This document shows positions 9,252 through 17,790 of a stretch of 64,000 bases of DNA, piece by piece. Numbering within the stretch: the first letter of the stretch is position 1; the number at the start of each line of letters is the position of its first letter. The translations under genes and the position numbers were made by a program. Below the pieces are notes generated by a model. That model had not been told where the DNA came from. It searched no databases and saw nothing but the letters and a program-made list of their open reading frames with translations. Origin of the DNA: Mesobacillus boroniphilus JCM 21738 (GTDB taxonomy: Bacteria; Bacillota; Bacilli; Bacillales; Cytobacillaceae); NCBI RefSeq assembly GCF_000517385.1, contig NZ_BAUW01000009.1:16382-80381 (forward strand), given 5' to 3'.

Positions 9252-9278
9252 ACAACTCGTCCCTCTCTACATAAGATA
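9252..9278 (+). promoter_or_regulatory. Possible sporulation (SigK-type) promoter
   Basis: AC at 9252-9253, 16 bp spacer, CATAAGATA at 9270-9278, which fits the mother-cell -10 consensus CATANNNTA. It lies about 40 bp upstream of the 65-residue gene. The pattern match is weakly specific on its own. Confidence 0.35.
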
Positions 9279-9320
9279 TTGTGTAAGTATCTTTCATGAT
9301 GGAAAGGAGTAGAGTTTCTA

Positions 9321-9518
9321 ATGGGATACAATCGAAATGACAATGATGTAGCAGGTGTATTTTACCCTAACCGCGACAGAGTCAGGGCTACTGTTGATTT
9401 TGATGACCTTTGCCGTGCTGTGCGCCGTTGTTTGATTGAGGACTTAGTAGCCGGTGCTCGGGATGATCGAGATGATGATCGTGACCGCCGCCGCAGGAAA
9501 TGTGGCTGCAGAAACTAA
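9321..9518 (+). CDS. Small highly charged protein with Cys-Gly-Cys end, possibly spore-associated
   Basis: 65 residues preceded by GGAAAGGAG. The N-terminus is Asn/Asp/Arg-rich (MGYNRNDNDVAGVFYPNRD), the middle has a short helix (FDDLCRAVRRCLIEDLV), and the C-terminus alternates Arg and Asp before RRRRKCGCRN. No membrane segment. Four cysteines and the charge pattern recall small coat or inner-spore proteins, and a SigK-like promoter is upstream, but I do not recognise the family. It is monocistronic with a strong terminator. Confidence 0.7.
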   Translation: MGYNRNDNDVAGVFYPNRDRVRATVDFDDLCRAVRRCLIEDLVAGARDDRDDDRDRRRRKCGCRN

Positions 9519-9527
9519 CACCTAACA

Positions 9528-9562
9528 GAAATCCCGAAAGGACTAGTCCTTTCGGGATTTTT
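9528..9562 (+). terminator. Terminator after the 65-residue gene
   Basis: AAATCCCGAAAGGAC-TA-GTCCTTTCGGGATTTTT, a near-perfect stem with U-tract. It also touches the stop of the convergent helicase gene at 9563. Confidence 0.9.
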
Positions 9563-11491
9563 CTATTTCCAGTGAATATTTTGAACAAGCAGTACACCTT
9601 TTAACTCTTCATAGTACGCAGCTTTTTGATTTTGATTAAGCCATACATGTACGGTTCCGCTATCTTGATTGGTTCTGATCAATCGTCCCATTCCTTGTCT
9701 TAAGCGTAGGAGCATATATGGTATATCTACCTCAGCAGCTGGATTATCCGCATGCTTTCTTTTTGCCTGGAAGACTGGGTCATGAGGCGGGAATGGCATT
9801 GATGCAATGATGACTTGAATCAGTGACTCTCCAGGCACGTCCAGTCCTTCCCACAGGCTGTAGGAACAGAGAACGGACTTGATATCATTCTGGAATTCTT
9901 TTACGGTCACACTGATTTCACGGTCTCCCTCAAACAAGATAGGGAAATTCCATTCTTGTTTTTCAGACCATGCCCGGAATCGTTCCATTTCCTGCATAGA
10001 CGAGAACAGAACAAGCGAGCTGCCATTCTTACTTATAAGGTCGTCCCCTATTTTGTTCCATTTCTTCATTTCTTCATCCTCAATGTGTGCCACGAATTCC
10101 ATTTGCTCTTCATAGTCGAATGGTGAAGCTACAGTAAAGGATGAGTATTTTTCAATTCCAAGGCTTTTTGCTATATAGCTGAAATCTCCAGCCTGGGACA
10201 GGGTCGCTGACGAAAATACAAACGGGATGTTTTGGGAAAATACTTCTTTTTTCAATATATCCTCAACGAGTCGAGGCATGATCACAAGCGATGTTTGCAC
10301 TTCATTTTCTTCTAGCCAGAAAATCCCTTCGTCGTTCTTCAAGAAAACGGAAAGACCATATGCGAAAAACTCGAGATATTCTTCCATGATTTTTAAATGG
10401 TATTCGTCAATCAGGAACATTTCCGCGTCAAAAACTAGCTGGTCCATTAAATCGCTAACCTTTTTCTCCAGGGTTTCTGCTGTATTTCTGATACTCGGTA
10501 GCATTGGCACTTCTTTTCGATTAGACCCTTCTATCGCAGAGGAGTTTTCAACTAAAAGGTCAAACCATGCATCATGAAGTTCTAAAATATCTTCAATTAA
10601 ATAAAGAGACTCTTCACGGACATCCTGGTGCATATAACCCGTCAAGACAGTGGTCAAGGTTTGTGAGTTGAATCGGTATGTTAGTCCCTTTTGAGCTGCG
10701 AACTCAAGCAAGTGGCCCTCATCAAAAATCACGGTACTTGCTTCCGGCAGCAATGGCATCTGCCCTTCACGTTTACGGGAATCTTTCGTCCAGACATGCT
10801 CCATGTAAAAGTCATGAGAGCAAATAATCAAATCGCCTGCATGACGATAGTAATCACGGTTCAAAGTTTGGCCGCAGCGGTGGCGCCAGCTGCATGTTGA
10901 GCATTGCTGAAGTGGATCCCAGGCCATCGATGCCCATTTTTCATTTGTGACCCATGGATATTCCTTTCGGTCACCATAACGAGTGAATGAATTCATGGAA
11001 ATCCCTTCATCAAAGATGAAATCTGGCAACTGATCATGGACGTCAAGGATTTCTTTTTCATTCGACGTGTTTGAAAGGTCATCAAGCTTTTTCACGCACA
11101 CGTACTGCTCTCTTGCTTTAGCCAATCGGACATCGACCTTCAACCCTAACGCCTTTTCTAGTTTTTCGATATCCCCGCCCTCTTTTACGAGCTGCTCGAT
11201 CAGTGTTTCATCAGAGCAGGAAACTATCGCCGGCTTGCCCATGTATCTTGCGTATAGAATGGCATAAATGAGATAGACGAAGGTTTTTCCGGTACCGACA
11301 CCAGCTTCGGCGAAAACAATTCCTTTATTCTTAAAGGCCTGCTCCACCTGGAAGGCCATATAAATCTGCTCATCACGGAGTTCATAGCCCTTTTCAGGCA
11401 AGATATCGTAAAAGACATCACCAATGTAATCTCCTAATAAATCAAAGAATGTATCGTTTTTACTGATTGTAAATGGAAGTTTATTTGTCAT
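9563..11491 (-). CDS. DinG/XPD-like iron-sulfur ATP-dependent DNA helicase (YpvA-like)
   Basis: 642-residue superfamily 2 helicase. Walker A AEAGVGTGKT is at residues 61-70 and the DEGH box at 257-260. Four cysteines at about 132, 197, 200 and 206 (YVCVKK ... CSTCSWRHRC) match the 4Fe-4S cluster of XPD/DinG helicases. The C-terminal helicase motifs include FSSATLS, CSYSLWEGLDVPGE and LLRLRQGMGRLIRT. Likely 5'-3' unwinding of damaged or R-loop DNA. It has no N-terminal exonuclease, unlike the long DinG of B. subtilis, so YpvA is the closer analogue. Start at 11491 follows CGAGGAGAA. Confidence 0.88.
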   Translation of the reverse strand: MTNKLPFTISKNDTFFDLLGDYIGDVFYDILPEKGYELRDEQIYMAFQVEQAFKNKGIVFAEAGVGTGKTFVYLIYAILYARYMGKPAIVSCSDETLIEQLVKEGGDIEKLEKALGLKVDVRLAKAREQYVCVKKLDDLSNTSNEKEILDVHDQLPDFIFDEGISMNSFTRYGDRKEYPWVTNEKWASMAWDPLQQCSTCSWRHRCGQTLNRDYYRHAGDLIICSHDFYMEHVWTKDSRKREGQMPLLPEASTVIFDEGHLLEFAAQKGLTYRFNSQTLTTVLTGYMHQDVREESLYLIEDILELHDAWFDLLVENSSAIEGSNRKEVPMLPSIRNTAETLEKKVSDLMDQLVFDAEMFLIDEYHLKIMEEYLEFFAYGLSVFLKNDEGIFWLEENEVQTSLVIMPRLVEDILKKEVFSQNIPFVFSSATLSQAGDFSYIAKSLGIEKYSSFTVASPFDYEEQMEFVAHIEDEEMKKWNKIGDDLISKNGSSLVLFSSMQEMERFRAWSEKQEWNFPILFEGDREISVTVKEFQNDIKSVLCSYSLWEGLDVPGESLIQVIIASMPFPPHDPVFQAKRKHADNPAAEVDIPYMLLRLRQGMGRLIRTNQDSGTVHVWLNQNQKAAYYEELKGVLLVQNIHWK

Positions 11492-11637
11492 TCAGGTTCT
11501 CCTCGACTATTGATTCCGGCAAAAAGCCAGCTTTTATCATAACAGATAATCAGTCATTTAGTGAAAGAAATGAAATATAATATATAGGTAAAAACTCTAA
11601 TCCCATCATAAGGAACTAATTGTTAAAATAATTCTAT

Positions 11638-11797
11638 ATGAATAAAGGTGAATTTTTAAAATAATGAAGAATCAATATCGGGTGAAAATGAAAAACAAAA
11701 TTATAAAGAATTTACTGACTCGGAATCTAAAACTTCAAACCTGATATGGAGGGAGTGGAAAATTGAGTATCCACCTGCATTTAATGCTGTTAGTTAG
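11638..11797 (+). pseudogene. Possible small ORF with one extra base
   Basis: ATG at 11638 reads MNKGEFLK and stops. Dropping one base near 11663 would continue as NEESISGENEKQNYKEFTD to SNLIWREWKIEYPPAFNAVS and a stop at 11795-11797, about 52 residues. The composition looks protein-like, but the ribosome binding site is weak and no family is recognised. It may be a real small gene hit by the indel problem, or chance. The rest of the 11492-11789 gap shows nothing else. Confidence 0.25.
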
Positions 11798-12215
11798 TTT
11801 TATGCTGAGGAGAAACAGCGTGACTCTGCCTCTCCTCACTTTTTTTAAACAATAGATCATAAAAGGTGATGCCAAGAGCCAATCCCAGAGGAGCTCCAAT
11901 ATCCAGGTTATCAAGCCGCTCTGGCCAAAATAAATAGTTTGATGTATAAGATACTGCCATCAGGAATACAAAAGTTCCCGCGAATTTCAATATCCGTCTT
12001 TTAATATCAAAGCCAGGTAGCTTCTTAACATTTATAGCGATAAGGTTCATTTGAAAAAGCCCAAATAAAAGCAGGAATATAACAAACCCAATTACAAATT
12101 TTAAGGAGTTCGGAGTGTCGATATCTGTTAATATAATACTCATCGCTACAAGCAGGCCGATCAGAAAAAATATATATAGCAGCATTGTAATCAACTTTTC
12201 TTTTTTGCTAATCAA
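11790..12215 (-). CDS. Hypothetical four-helix membrane protein
   Basis: 141 residues with four hydrophobic segments (about 9-27, 38-55, 75-90, 105-118) and a polar C-terminus KSEERQSHAVSPQHKTN. The start is a TTG at 12215 after AGGGGAAC. It follows the lipoprotein gene by 11 bp and is probably co-transcribed with it. No recognised family. Confidence 0.7.
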   Translation of the reverse strand: MISKKEKLITMLLYIFFLIGLLVAMSIILTDIDTPNSLKFVIGFVIFLLLFGLFQMNLIAINVKKLPGFDIKRRILKFAGTFVFLMAVSYTSNYLFWPERLDNLDIGAPLGLALGITFYDLLFKKSEERQSHAVSPQHKTN

Positions 12216-12226
12216 TGTTAGTTCCC

Positions 12227-12643
12227 CTACTCCCTAACAAACAATTCAGATTCAAGTGCCTTGACCATCTCTTTATCTGTTAATCTTCCGTAACCCTCAT
12301 TTTCTTTATCGCTGATAATCGTAGCCGTTTCTCCTTCAAACCAAATTCGATAATGATATAATGTTTCAGGCATATTCTTTTCTTCCTGGATAAAGAAGGT
12401 GGCAATTATATCTTCTTTTCTTGCCATTTCTGGTTTTGTGTTAGGCGACCATTTAATTTTATCGAATGCCTGCTGAATTTTCTTCAGCCTTTCTTTTAGG
12501 GCAATGATCTCTTCTTCACCATCATTTTTGCCCTCTTCAGATATTTTTTGCACATCTATCCTCGTAAGCTCCGGTTCAAAACTGGCACTGCATCCTGCAA
12601 TGGAAAGGAAAATCACAAGTAATCCTATAGTAAGTTTTTTCAT
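12227..12643 (-). CDS. Hypothetical lipoprotein
   Basis: 138 residues from the ATG at 12643, which has GAGGATTAAG upstream; an ATG four codons earlier is less well placed. Signal peptide MKKLTIGLLVIFLSIAGC ends in a lipobox (SIAG-C), predicting lipidation and anchoring on the outer face of the membrane. The mature part starts with a helical, charged stretch (ALKERLKKIQQAFDKIKW) and a beta-rich C-terminal half (YHYRIWFEGETATIISD). No family recognised. The stop lies just upstream of the four-helix membrane gene. Confidence 0.75.
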   Translation of the reverse strand: MKKLTIGLLVIFLSIAGCSASFEPELTRIDVQKISEEGKNDGEEEIIALKERLKKIQQAFDKIKWSPNTKPEMARKEDIIATFFIQEEKNMPETLYHYRIWFEGETATIISDKENEGYGRLTDKEMVKALESELFVRE

Positions 12644-12644
12644 C

Positions 12645-12977
12645 TTAATCCTCATCCTGTTTACGATTTGCTTTTAAATCAACCAGATGGTAGTTTTCTT
12701 CTGAGATTTCCTCGAATGAAGTGATAACTTCACGAAACCTTTTGAACAAAACCTGAATTTCGGGTTGTTGGTCTATGATTTGAATGGTGTCATTATAAAT
12801 ATCTTCATTTTTACAAGTGTGTATCTCAAGCCATTTTGTTTTATCAAGCTTGCTTTGGAGATGAAATGTCTTGTTGTCTAGGAATCTAGAATAAACCCGG
12901 TCTGCTTCCTCCTGGATTTTCAGGTATTCCTGTTCTTTTCCTGACTTTATTTGGTAACTATATATCTTCACAAACAC
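12645..12977 (-). CDS. Hypothetical ABM/dimeric ferredoxin-like protein
   Basis: About 110 residues from a GTG at 12977, which has GAGAGGTG at better spacing than the ATG at 12998. The opening VFVKIYSYQIKSGKEQEYLKI and the later WLEIHTCKNEDIYNDTIQI resemble the antibiotic-biosynthesis-monooxygenase/stress-responsive dimeric alpha-beta barrel fold. That resemblance is by eye and does not give a function. Its stop overlaps the ribosome binding region of the lipoprotein gene, so the two are likely co-transcribed. Confidence 0.6.
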   Translation of the reverse strand: MFVKIYSYQIKSGKEQEYLKIQEEADRVYSRFLDNKTFHLQSKLDKTKWLEIHTCKNEDIYNDTIQIIDQQPEIQVLFKRFREVITSFEEISEENYHLVDLKANRKQDED

Positions 12978-13011
12978 ATTTACACCTCTCAAATCCACCT
13001 ATAACTTTATA

Positions 13012-13611
13012 TCATTCATATAAATCTCCCAAATTATTAGTTATGGGTATATTGTTTTTTTGCAGTTTCTCCATGATTTTGAACCTGTTGTTCTTCACCT
13101 TGCTGTTATAAGGCAATTCGACCACTTCTCCAGCTTTTGTGACTAGATTTAAATGGTCCACTACGGTTACACCATTACTTTTTACGAAAATTTCTTTTGC
13201 TTCTATAACGTCCTCCCAATAATAGGAGTTGATGGTGTTGAACGTTTTATAATCATTAAAATGCATTCCCTGGTCATCAAGGTAATAATAGTTTGACACG
13301 CCGAACATGAAGAATGGCAAGCATCCTATCATGATGAGAAGTGTAATCCACTTGATGCCTTTCCATTCAAACTTCCATGCGAAAAATAAATGCAGAAATA
13401 GAGATACCGCTATCCAAAGCATGCCAATCATGAAAATTACATATGCAGATGATGGTGTATCATAAAACCATTTATCAGCTGAGAGGTAAAGATAATCCTG
13501 AATAATATAAACAAAAACAAGAGGCATGAACAAACTGCTGATGATTAAAATAATTGCGCTCACGAGGATTATATTAGATGAATTCTCTGTATTTAAACTT
13601 AAACGTGCCAT
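13012..13611 (-). CDS. Hypothetical membrane protein with PH-like C-terminal part
   Basis: 199 residues, three to four transmembrane helices in the first 105 residues (ILVSAIILIISSLFM, AYVIFMIGMLWIAVSLFL, WITLLIMIGCLPFFMFGV). A soluble region follows with the pattern YYYLDDQGMHFNDY ... YYWEDVIEAKEI, reminiscent of bacterial PH-like domains on membrane proteins. Strong GGAGAAGGAGG site before ATG 13611. First gene of a probable operon with the three following minus-strand genes. Function unknown. Confidence 0.72.
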   Translation of the reverse strand: MARLSLNTENSSNIILVSAIILIISSLFMPLVFVYIIQDYLYLSADKWFYDTPSSAYVIFMIGMLWIAVSLFLHLFFAWKFEWKGIKWITLLIMIGCLPFFMFGVSNYYYLDDQGMHFNDYKTFNTINSYYWEDVIEAKEIFVKSNGVTVVDHLNLVTKAGEVVELPYNSKVKNNRFKIMEKLQKNNIPITNNLGDLYE

Positions 13612-13711
13612 TATTTTCCCTCCTTCTCCCTGGATAAATGTTAATACGTTTATCAGGGAGAAGGTTTCAAATATTCCAAAAATTTACTTAAAATTTATTG
13701 AACGATCGACA

Positions 13712-14173
13712 TTAAAAATGCTTTTCCAATGGCTCCGTACTCTGTGTGTAGCCATTTCTTCCGTAAAACTCGATGCTCGTATCGCTAGGCCAGACTATGA
13801 TGAACTCGTACTTCTCTTCTTCAGCCCATTCATTGACACGTGACAGCAACTTGCTCCCAGTCCCTTTTCCCCTATATTCAGGAACGGTATATACATTTGT
13901 CATATAGGCAAACGGATTTGTGACCCTGCCTGGACGCGGGACCTTATGGATCAATTCTATGTAAATATGAGAAACTATTTCCCCGTTGTTCTCGGCAATC
14001 CAGACAAACCACTGGCCGCTATCCATCGCAGATTCGAGAAACCCTCTGCATTCATCCTCAAACGGTCTATACTCCACACCTTCTCCCATTTCGGGGTAGT
14101 CTTCGAGCGTAAAGTCCCATCTCATTTTTATTAATTGATCAATATCCCCTTGGTTGGCTAATCTAATTTTCAT
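13712..14173 (-). CDS. GNAT family N-acetyltransferase
   Basis: 153 residues with the acetyl-CoA pyrophosphate loop in VYTVPEYRGKGTGSKLLSRV (R/Q-x-x-G-x-G motif) and the C-terminal beta-strand IIVWPSDTSIEFYGRNGYTQS typical of GNAT enzymes. The N-terminus IRLANQGDIDQLIKMRWDF is also canonical. Substrate unknown. Start at 14173 follows CGGAGGGG. A small membrane gene lies 58 bp downstream on the same strand. Confidence 0.87.
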   Translation of the reverse strand: MKIRLANQGDIDQLIKMRWDFTLEDYPEMGEGVEYRPFEDECRGFLESAMDSGQWFVWIAENNGEIVSHIYIELIHKVPRPGRVTNPFAYMTNVYTVPEYRGKGTGSKLLSRVNEWAEEEKYEFIIVWPSDTSIEFYGRNGYTQSTEPLEKHF

Positions 14174-14231
14174 ATTCCCCTCCGTTGATATAAAAGATGT
14201 TCGCTGCTTTTAGGTGAAATTCTGCTGCCAC

Positions 14232-14459
14232 TTATCTGCTTTCTTTTCTCATTTTCCCCAAAAAATAACTCAAACCAAAAGGAAGCAAAGGAACGAGAGC
14301 CAATAGCCTAAATTCATTCTCCGCTCCCAGAAAATAAAGGGACGGAAGGGTAACGGCCATTCCACTCATAAGTAGAAGTTTCCAGGATTTATTTATCAAG
14401 CCCCAAATAAACAGGAAGCCTGACGCCACAATCAATAACCAAAATATTGTCCCTGCCAT
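14232..14459 (-). CDS. Small two- to three-helix membrane protein
   Basis: 75 residues, mostly hydrophobic: ILLIVASGFLFIWGLI-like first helix, then LLMSGMAVTLPSLYFLG and LALVPLLPFGLSYFLG, ending in a basic tail KMRKESR that places the C-terminus in the cytoplasm. AGGAGGATTAAGC precedes the ATG. No family recognised. Confidence 0.7.
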   Translation of the reverse strand: MAGTIFWLLIVASGFLFIWGLINKSWKLLLMSGMAVTLPSLYFLGAENEFRLLALVPLLPFGLSYFLGKMRKESR

Positions 14460-14604
14460 GCTTAATCCTCCTAAAATATTATGGTTTTTTCTGTAGTCGG
14501 TTCTTCATTCACACCAGAATTCCTTTGTATAAAAGATTGATTGTGCCAATCTTCTGCTACTAATCTCTTTTCAGCACAAATCCACTTCAAAGCCAGCACC
14601 ATAG

Positions 14605-15201
14605 TTATTTTTCCAGCAGCCACAGACCACCAATGTTAACACCTGTGAATTCCTCCATATTACCTTGTTCATCTTTTAGCAATAATGCTCCTTTGGCGAA
14701 CAGCAAATACCAATCAAACGAGTAGCCCTGGATCGAATAAGTTTCGATCTCCGTCTTCAACTCGTCATATATCACCACTTGAGAGACTTTCACACATTCA
14801 ATGCTAAAACAATTGTATTCTGTATGATCACTGATATGATTTAGAAACGATTGTTGATGCTTCGGTACGGCAGCTCCCAAAAAAATCAAAAGAATAATAA
14901 TGATACTGATTAAGTATGAAAAATTAAACTGATGCTCAACAAGCATGATCCATAAAGCAACTGCTGAAAAAAAGCTAATCCATAAAAGCCAGCCAATGTC
15001 GAAAAACATATTTGCAAGGAATGAATTGATAGCAAGGAAGATCAAATAACGAATAACATTGGCGATTGGACGGGCTTTTATCTCCTCTTCTACTTCTTGC
15101 TCCAGTCCAACTGTCTTTTTACTGATAAATAGATGATAAGTTGAGTATAAAATGGCTATGGCCATACCTATGAAAGAAATCATTAAAGAACCTTTATCCA
15201 T
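14605..15201 (-). CDS. Hypothetical membrane protein
   Basis: About 198 residues from the ATG at 15201 (AGGGTGACTTAT upstream). A first helix (MISFIGMAIAILYSTYHLF) is followed by a cytoplasmic acidic stretch VGLEQEVEEEIKARP, then three helices between residues about 60 and 118, and a C-terminal extracytoplasmic domain with two cysteines (YNCFSIECVK) that could pair. No recognised family. The next gene upstream is the short ORF at 15242. Confidence 0.65.
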   Translation of the reverse strand: MDKGSLMISFIGMAIAILYSTYHLFISKKTVGLEQEVEEEIKARPIANVIRYLIFLAINSFLANMFFDIGWLLWISFFSAVALWIMLVEHQFNFSYLISIIIILLIFLGAAVPKHQQSFLNHISDHTEYNCFSIECVKVSQVVIYDELKTEIETYSIQGYSFDWYLLFAKGALLLKDEQGNMEEFTGVNIGGLWLLEK

Positions 15202-15241
15202 ATAAGTCACCCTAACAGAAAAATTTCAACATCCTACAAAC

Positions 15242-15424
15242 TCAATTTGAACCAACTGCCATGCCGTCGGTTTCCCCGATTGTGTTCAAGCTTTCTTGTC
15301 CCTCGAAATAATAGTCAAGGTGAAGCTTTGCATCGTAAATATTATTGTATATATGAAAAATTGCCCTTCGTTTTCCTATTTCTATTACTTGCTCCAGTAG
15401 CTTCTCCTTAGTTTCGACGGGCAT
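15242..15424 (-). CDS. Short hypothetical protein, possibly missing its true N-terminus
   Basis: 60 residues (KEKLLEQVIEIGKRRAIFHIYNN region helical, YYFEGQESLNTIGE). There is no ribosome binding site at the ATG at 15424. A GGTGGG site followed by ATG ATA overlaps the stop of the DUF4253 gene upstream; one additional base near 15427 would join that start to this frame. It may be another gene cut by a one-base indel. Family not recognised. Confidence 0.4.
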   Translation of the reverse strand: MPVETKEKLLEQVIEIGKRRAIFHIYNNIYDAKLHLDYYFEGQESLNTIGETDGMAVGSN

Positions 15425-15448
15425 TTGATTGGCAACATGGGTATCATA

Positions 15449-16054
15449 TCAGTCCCACCATAAGATCAACTTCATAGTTTCTCTCATTTCTTCAACTAAA
15501 CCATTGATGCTTCCTGAGCCCTGTTCCACGATATCAGGACAGAATTTATAAATTTCTGTTGCAAATACTCTTAGGGCTTTTCCTTCGGGAAAAACTTCAA
15601 AGTTCGCTTCTACCCAATCGTAATCTGCGCCAATAATGATAAATGGATAACGTCTATACCATTCCTTAAGTTTAGAAATAACCCTTTCATTACTAATGTC
15701 GTAGTTATCCCCATTCGTCTGCTGGACCCTAATGATATCAAACTGGTCTGACCCAGGAATGATGCCGATTTTTTGATGATCAGAATCACATATAAAAGCC
15801 AGGTAGTTTATTGACTTAAGTTCCTCTTTTAATTTCAAAACCAATCGATCCGCTTCTTCCTGTTTGACTTCCACATATATCCCCGCAATATCAGCTGGTT
15901 TTTCAGTATATAAATCCATTTTGTAAAAAGGGTGAATTTTACCATTTATACTTCTTTTGACCATTGCCAGTGCCTCTTGTGAAATTCCGCTTTGTTCTAC
16001 TTCAAACTCGATTTCCTTACTCTTGCCAAAGCCAAATAGCTTTTTCCACTTCAT
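15449..16054 (-). CDS. DUF4253 domain protein
   Basis: 201 residues. The C-terminal half matches DUF4253 by eye: RYPFIIIGADYDWVEANFE, YKFCPDIVEQGSGSINGLVE and a final LILWWD. The N-terminal part contains KPADIAGIYVEVKQEEADRLV. DUF4253 proteins often sit with immunity or toxin-related genes, but no toxin is evident here and the function is unassigned. Start at 16054 follows CAGGTGATG. Confidence 0.78.
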   Translation of the reverse strand: MKWKKLFGFGKSKEIEFEVEQSGISQEALAMVKRSINGKIHPFYKMDLYTEKPADIAGIYVEVKQEEADRLVLKLKEELKSINYLAFICDSDHQKIGIIPGSDQFDIIRVQQTNGDNYDISNERVISKLKEWYRRYPFIIIGADYDWVEANFEVFPEGKALRVFATEIYKFCPDIVEQGSGSINGLVEEMRETMKLILWWD

Positions 16055-16072
16055 TTCGCATCACCTGCAGTT

Positions 16073-16681
16073 TTAGTTAATCAGTTCATAATAAGGAATG
16101 ACTAGATCGGCTTTCTCTACTGGCCGGAGGTTTTCCATGTAGTAGCCCTCCGCTTTCCAGTATCTGTTCCTGAACCTTGCGATTTTCTGCTGGGTTTGAT
16201 AGCTTTCCCGTGCGAACCTTATATCTCTCGGACAGTCTATAAAGACGGTAAAATCCAAGTATGGTCTCCATTCCTTTCTCTGGAGAAAAACCCCTTCAAC
16301 AATAAAGACATCTTTTCCGTTCAACTGCAGCTTTTGATAAACATGTTCATCCAACTTATGATCATAAAACGGGAGTTCAATTTCATTTGAATGGACCAAG
16401 TTACCAAGCAAGGATTTACTTAACCACTCTACATCCCACTGCAAGAAATAATACTCCTGCCATTCCTCGTGGCCGGTATTGTACCTTTTTGACCGTCCAA
16501 CTATGTGGTCGTCCAAGTGAAAGACCATATTTTCAATCTGTTTTTCAGAAAGCACGGAAGCAAATTTCTTCACAAAAGTTGTTTTCCCTGACCTGCTCAG
16601 GCCATCTATACCTAAAATAATCTGTTTATTTTGACGAACTGCCGATACGATTTTTGTCATTAATATATCTACCGCATCCAT
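16073..16681 (-). CDS. P-loop nucleoside/uridine kinase-like protein
   Basis: 202 residues from ATG 16681 (GTGAGGTTACG upstream); an earlier ATG at 16771 has no site. Walker A GIDGLSRSGKTTF lies near residues 24-36, followed by FHLDDHIVGRSKRYNTGHEEW, which corresponds to the substrate-binding DD motif of uridine kinase-like enzymes, and VFIVEGVFLQRKEWRPYLDFTVFID. The product probably phosphorylates a nucleoside or related alcohol, but substrate is uncertain. It lies 18 bp upstream of the DUF4253 gene, likely in one transcript. Confidence 0.82.
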   Translation of the reverse strand: MDAVDILMTKIVSAVRQNKQIILGIDGLSRSGKTTFVKKFASVLSEKQIENMVFHLDDHIVGRSKRYNTGHEEWQEYYFLQWDVEWLSKSLLGNLVHSNEIELPFYDHKLDEHVYQKLQLNGKDVFIVEGVFLQRKEWRPYLDFTVFIDCPRDIRFARESYQTQQKIARFRNRYWKAEGYYMENLRPVEKADLVIPYYELIN

Positions 16682-16786
16682 GATCGTAACCTCACATTTC
16701 AAAGTTGAAAAATACCTATACTTATTCGCTAAGTCGACACGCATTTCCTTTTTAAGGAAAAATAATACCACCTATTCAAGGCGGCA

Positions 16787-17224
16787 TTATTTGTACTGCA
16801 GTTTGATATTTATTTTCTCTGCCTCTTCAATGCTTTCTTTTAACCAGATGGGAGCCTTGGGATGGGCAAGAATTTCTGCTGCCGTCATCCAATATACTGC
16901 ATCAACTTCATCTACACTTTTTGGATATGGTTCGCCGGCGTCAATTTCACAATAAAATACGAGATCAAGTACTTCCCTTCCATCCGGAAGAACAAAAGAA
17001 GTATTCCGAACATATTTAACATCATTCTTTATTGTGATGCCCACTTCCTCAAAGAGTTCCCGTTTCAAAGTTCGCTCAAGTAAGTCTTTTGAGAATCCCT
17101 CGTTTTCTGCCGTTCCGCCAACAAGCGAAAGAAGCCCTCCGGCATGTTCCTCTTTGGAACTCCTTTCAATAACAAGCCACTTTCCTTCCCTGTAAATAGC
17201 GCCTTCAACATTCAAAACAAACAT
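16787..17224 (-). CDS. NUDIX hydrolase
   Basis: 145 residues from ATG 17224, which has GGAAAGGGGATC upstream. The NUDIX helix is recognisable as RELFEEVGI preceded by GGTAENEG, with a few extra residues in the loop between the glycine and the first acidic position, so the motif is slightly divergent. NUDIX enzymes hydrolyse nucleoside diphosphates linked to another moiety. Substrate not predictable. Confidence 0.85.
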   Translation of the reverse strand: MFVLNVEGAIYREGKWLVIERSSKEEHAGGLLSLVGGTAENEGFSKDLLERTLKRELFEEVGITIKNDVKYVRNTSFVLPDGREVLDLVFYCEIDAGEPYPKSVDEVDAVYWMTAAEILAHPKAPIWLKESIEEAEKINIKLQYK

Positions 17225-17481
17225 TCGAGATCCCCTTTCCAATTGCTCTATTTTAATTCGGATAACTCATTTGTATCCCTTCTTTAAGCCTAAAGGCCTG
17301 TAACTTTTTTCAAAGGTCCCAGGAAGCAATTATTACCAAAAAGTTACACATATTATTTACTATTAAAATTTACTGAAAATTCGATAAATTTACACATGCT
17401 TTTCCAACATTACTACTTGTATAATAGTAATACACCTAGAGTTACTGAAGGTCGACCAACAAAAATAGGAGAGTGATCAAT

Positions 17482-17790
17482 TTGTTAGAAAACGTTATTT
17501 TCGCAATGGTCATCGGTGGATTTGTTGGACTGACAGCTCATGTGAGAAAACGAGGCAAGATCATCATGCCTAGAAGAACAAAGAAATTCATTTACCTTGG
17601 TTTCTTGGAAGAAATCCTCACCGGTTCATTAGCGGCCGCACTATTGGTAGTCTCTTCAGAAGCTGATTCACTGCTTAGAGTTTTTTTGATGTCCATCATG
17701 GCGGGTTTCGGGGGTGATGCCTTACTAAGAGGACTTGAATTATTTCGAATAGGAAGCAGTAGCCAGGGCGGGGAGGATATTGGCAAATGA
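17482..17790 (+). CDS. DUF4257 family membrane protein
   Basis: 102 residues with a first helix (ENVIFAMVIGGFVGLTAHV), a basic loop RKRGKIIMPRRTKKF and two further helices (LEEILTGSLAAALLVVS, VFLMSIMAGFGGDALLRG). The layout fits DUF4257, a family seen in Bacilli, to my recollection. I place the start at the TTG 17482, ten bases after AGGAG; the GTG at 17473 abuts that site. A SigA-like TATAAT lies near 17420. The stop overlaps the next small ORF. Confidence 0.68.
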   Translation: MLENVIFAMVIGGFVGLTAHVRKRGKIIMPRRTKKFIYLGFLEEILTGSLAAALLVVSSEADSLLRVFLMSIMAGFGGDALLRGLELFRIGSSSQGGEDIGK

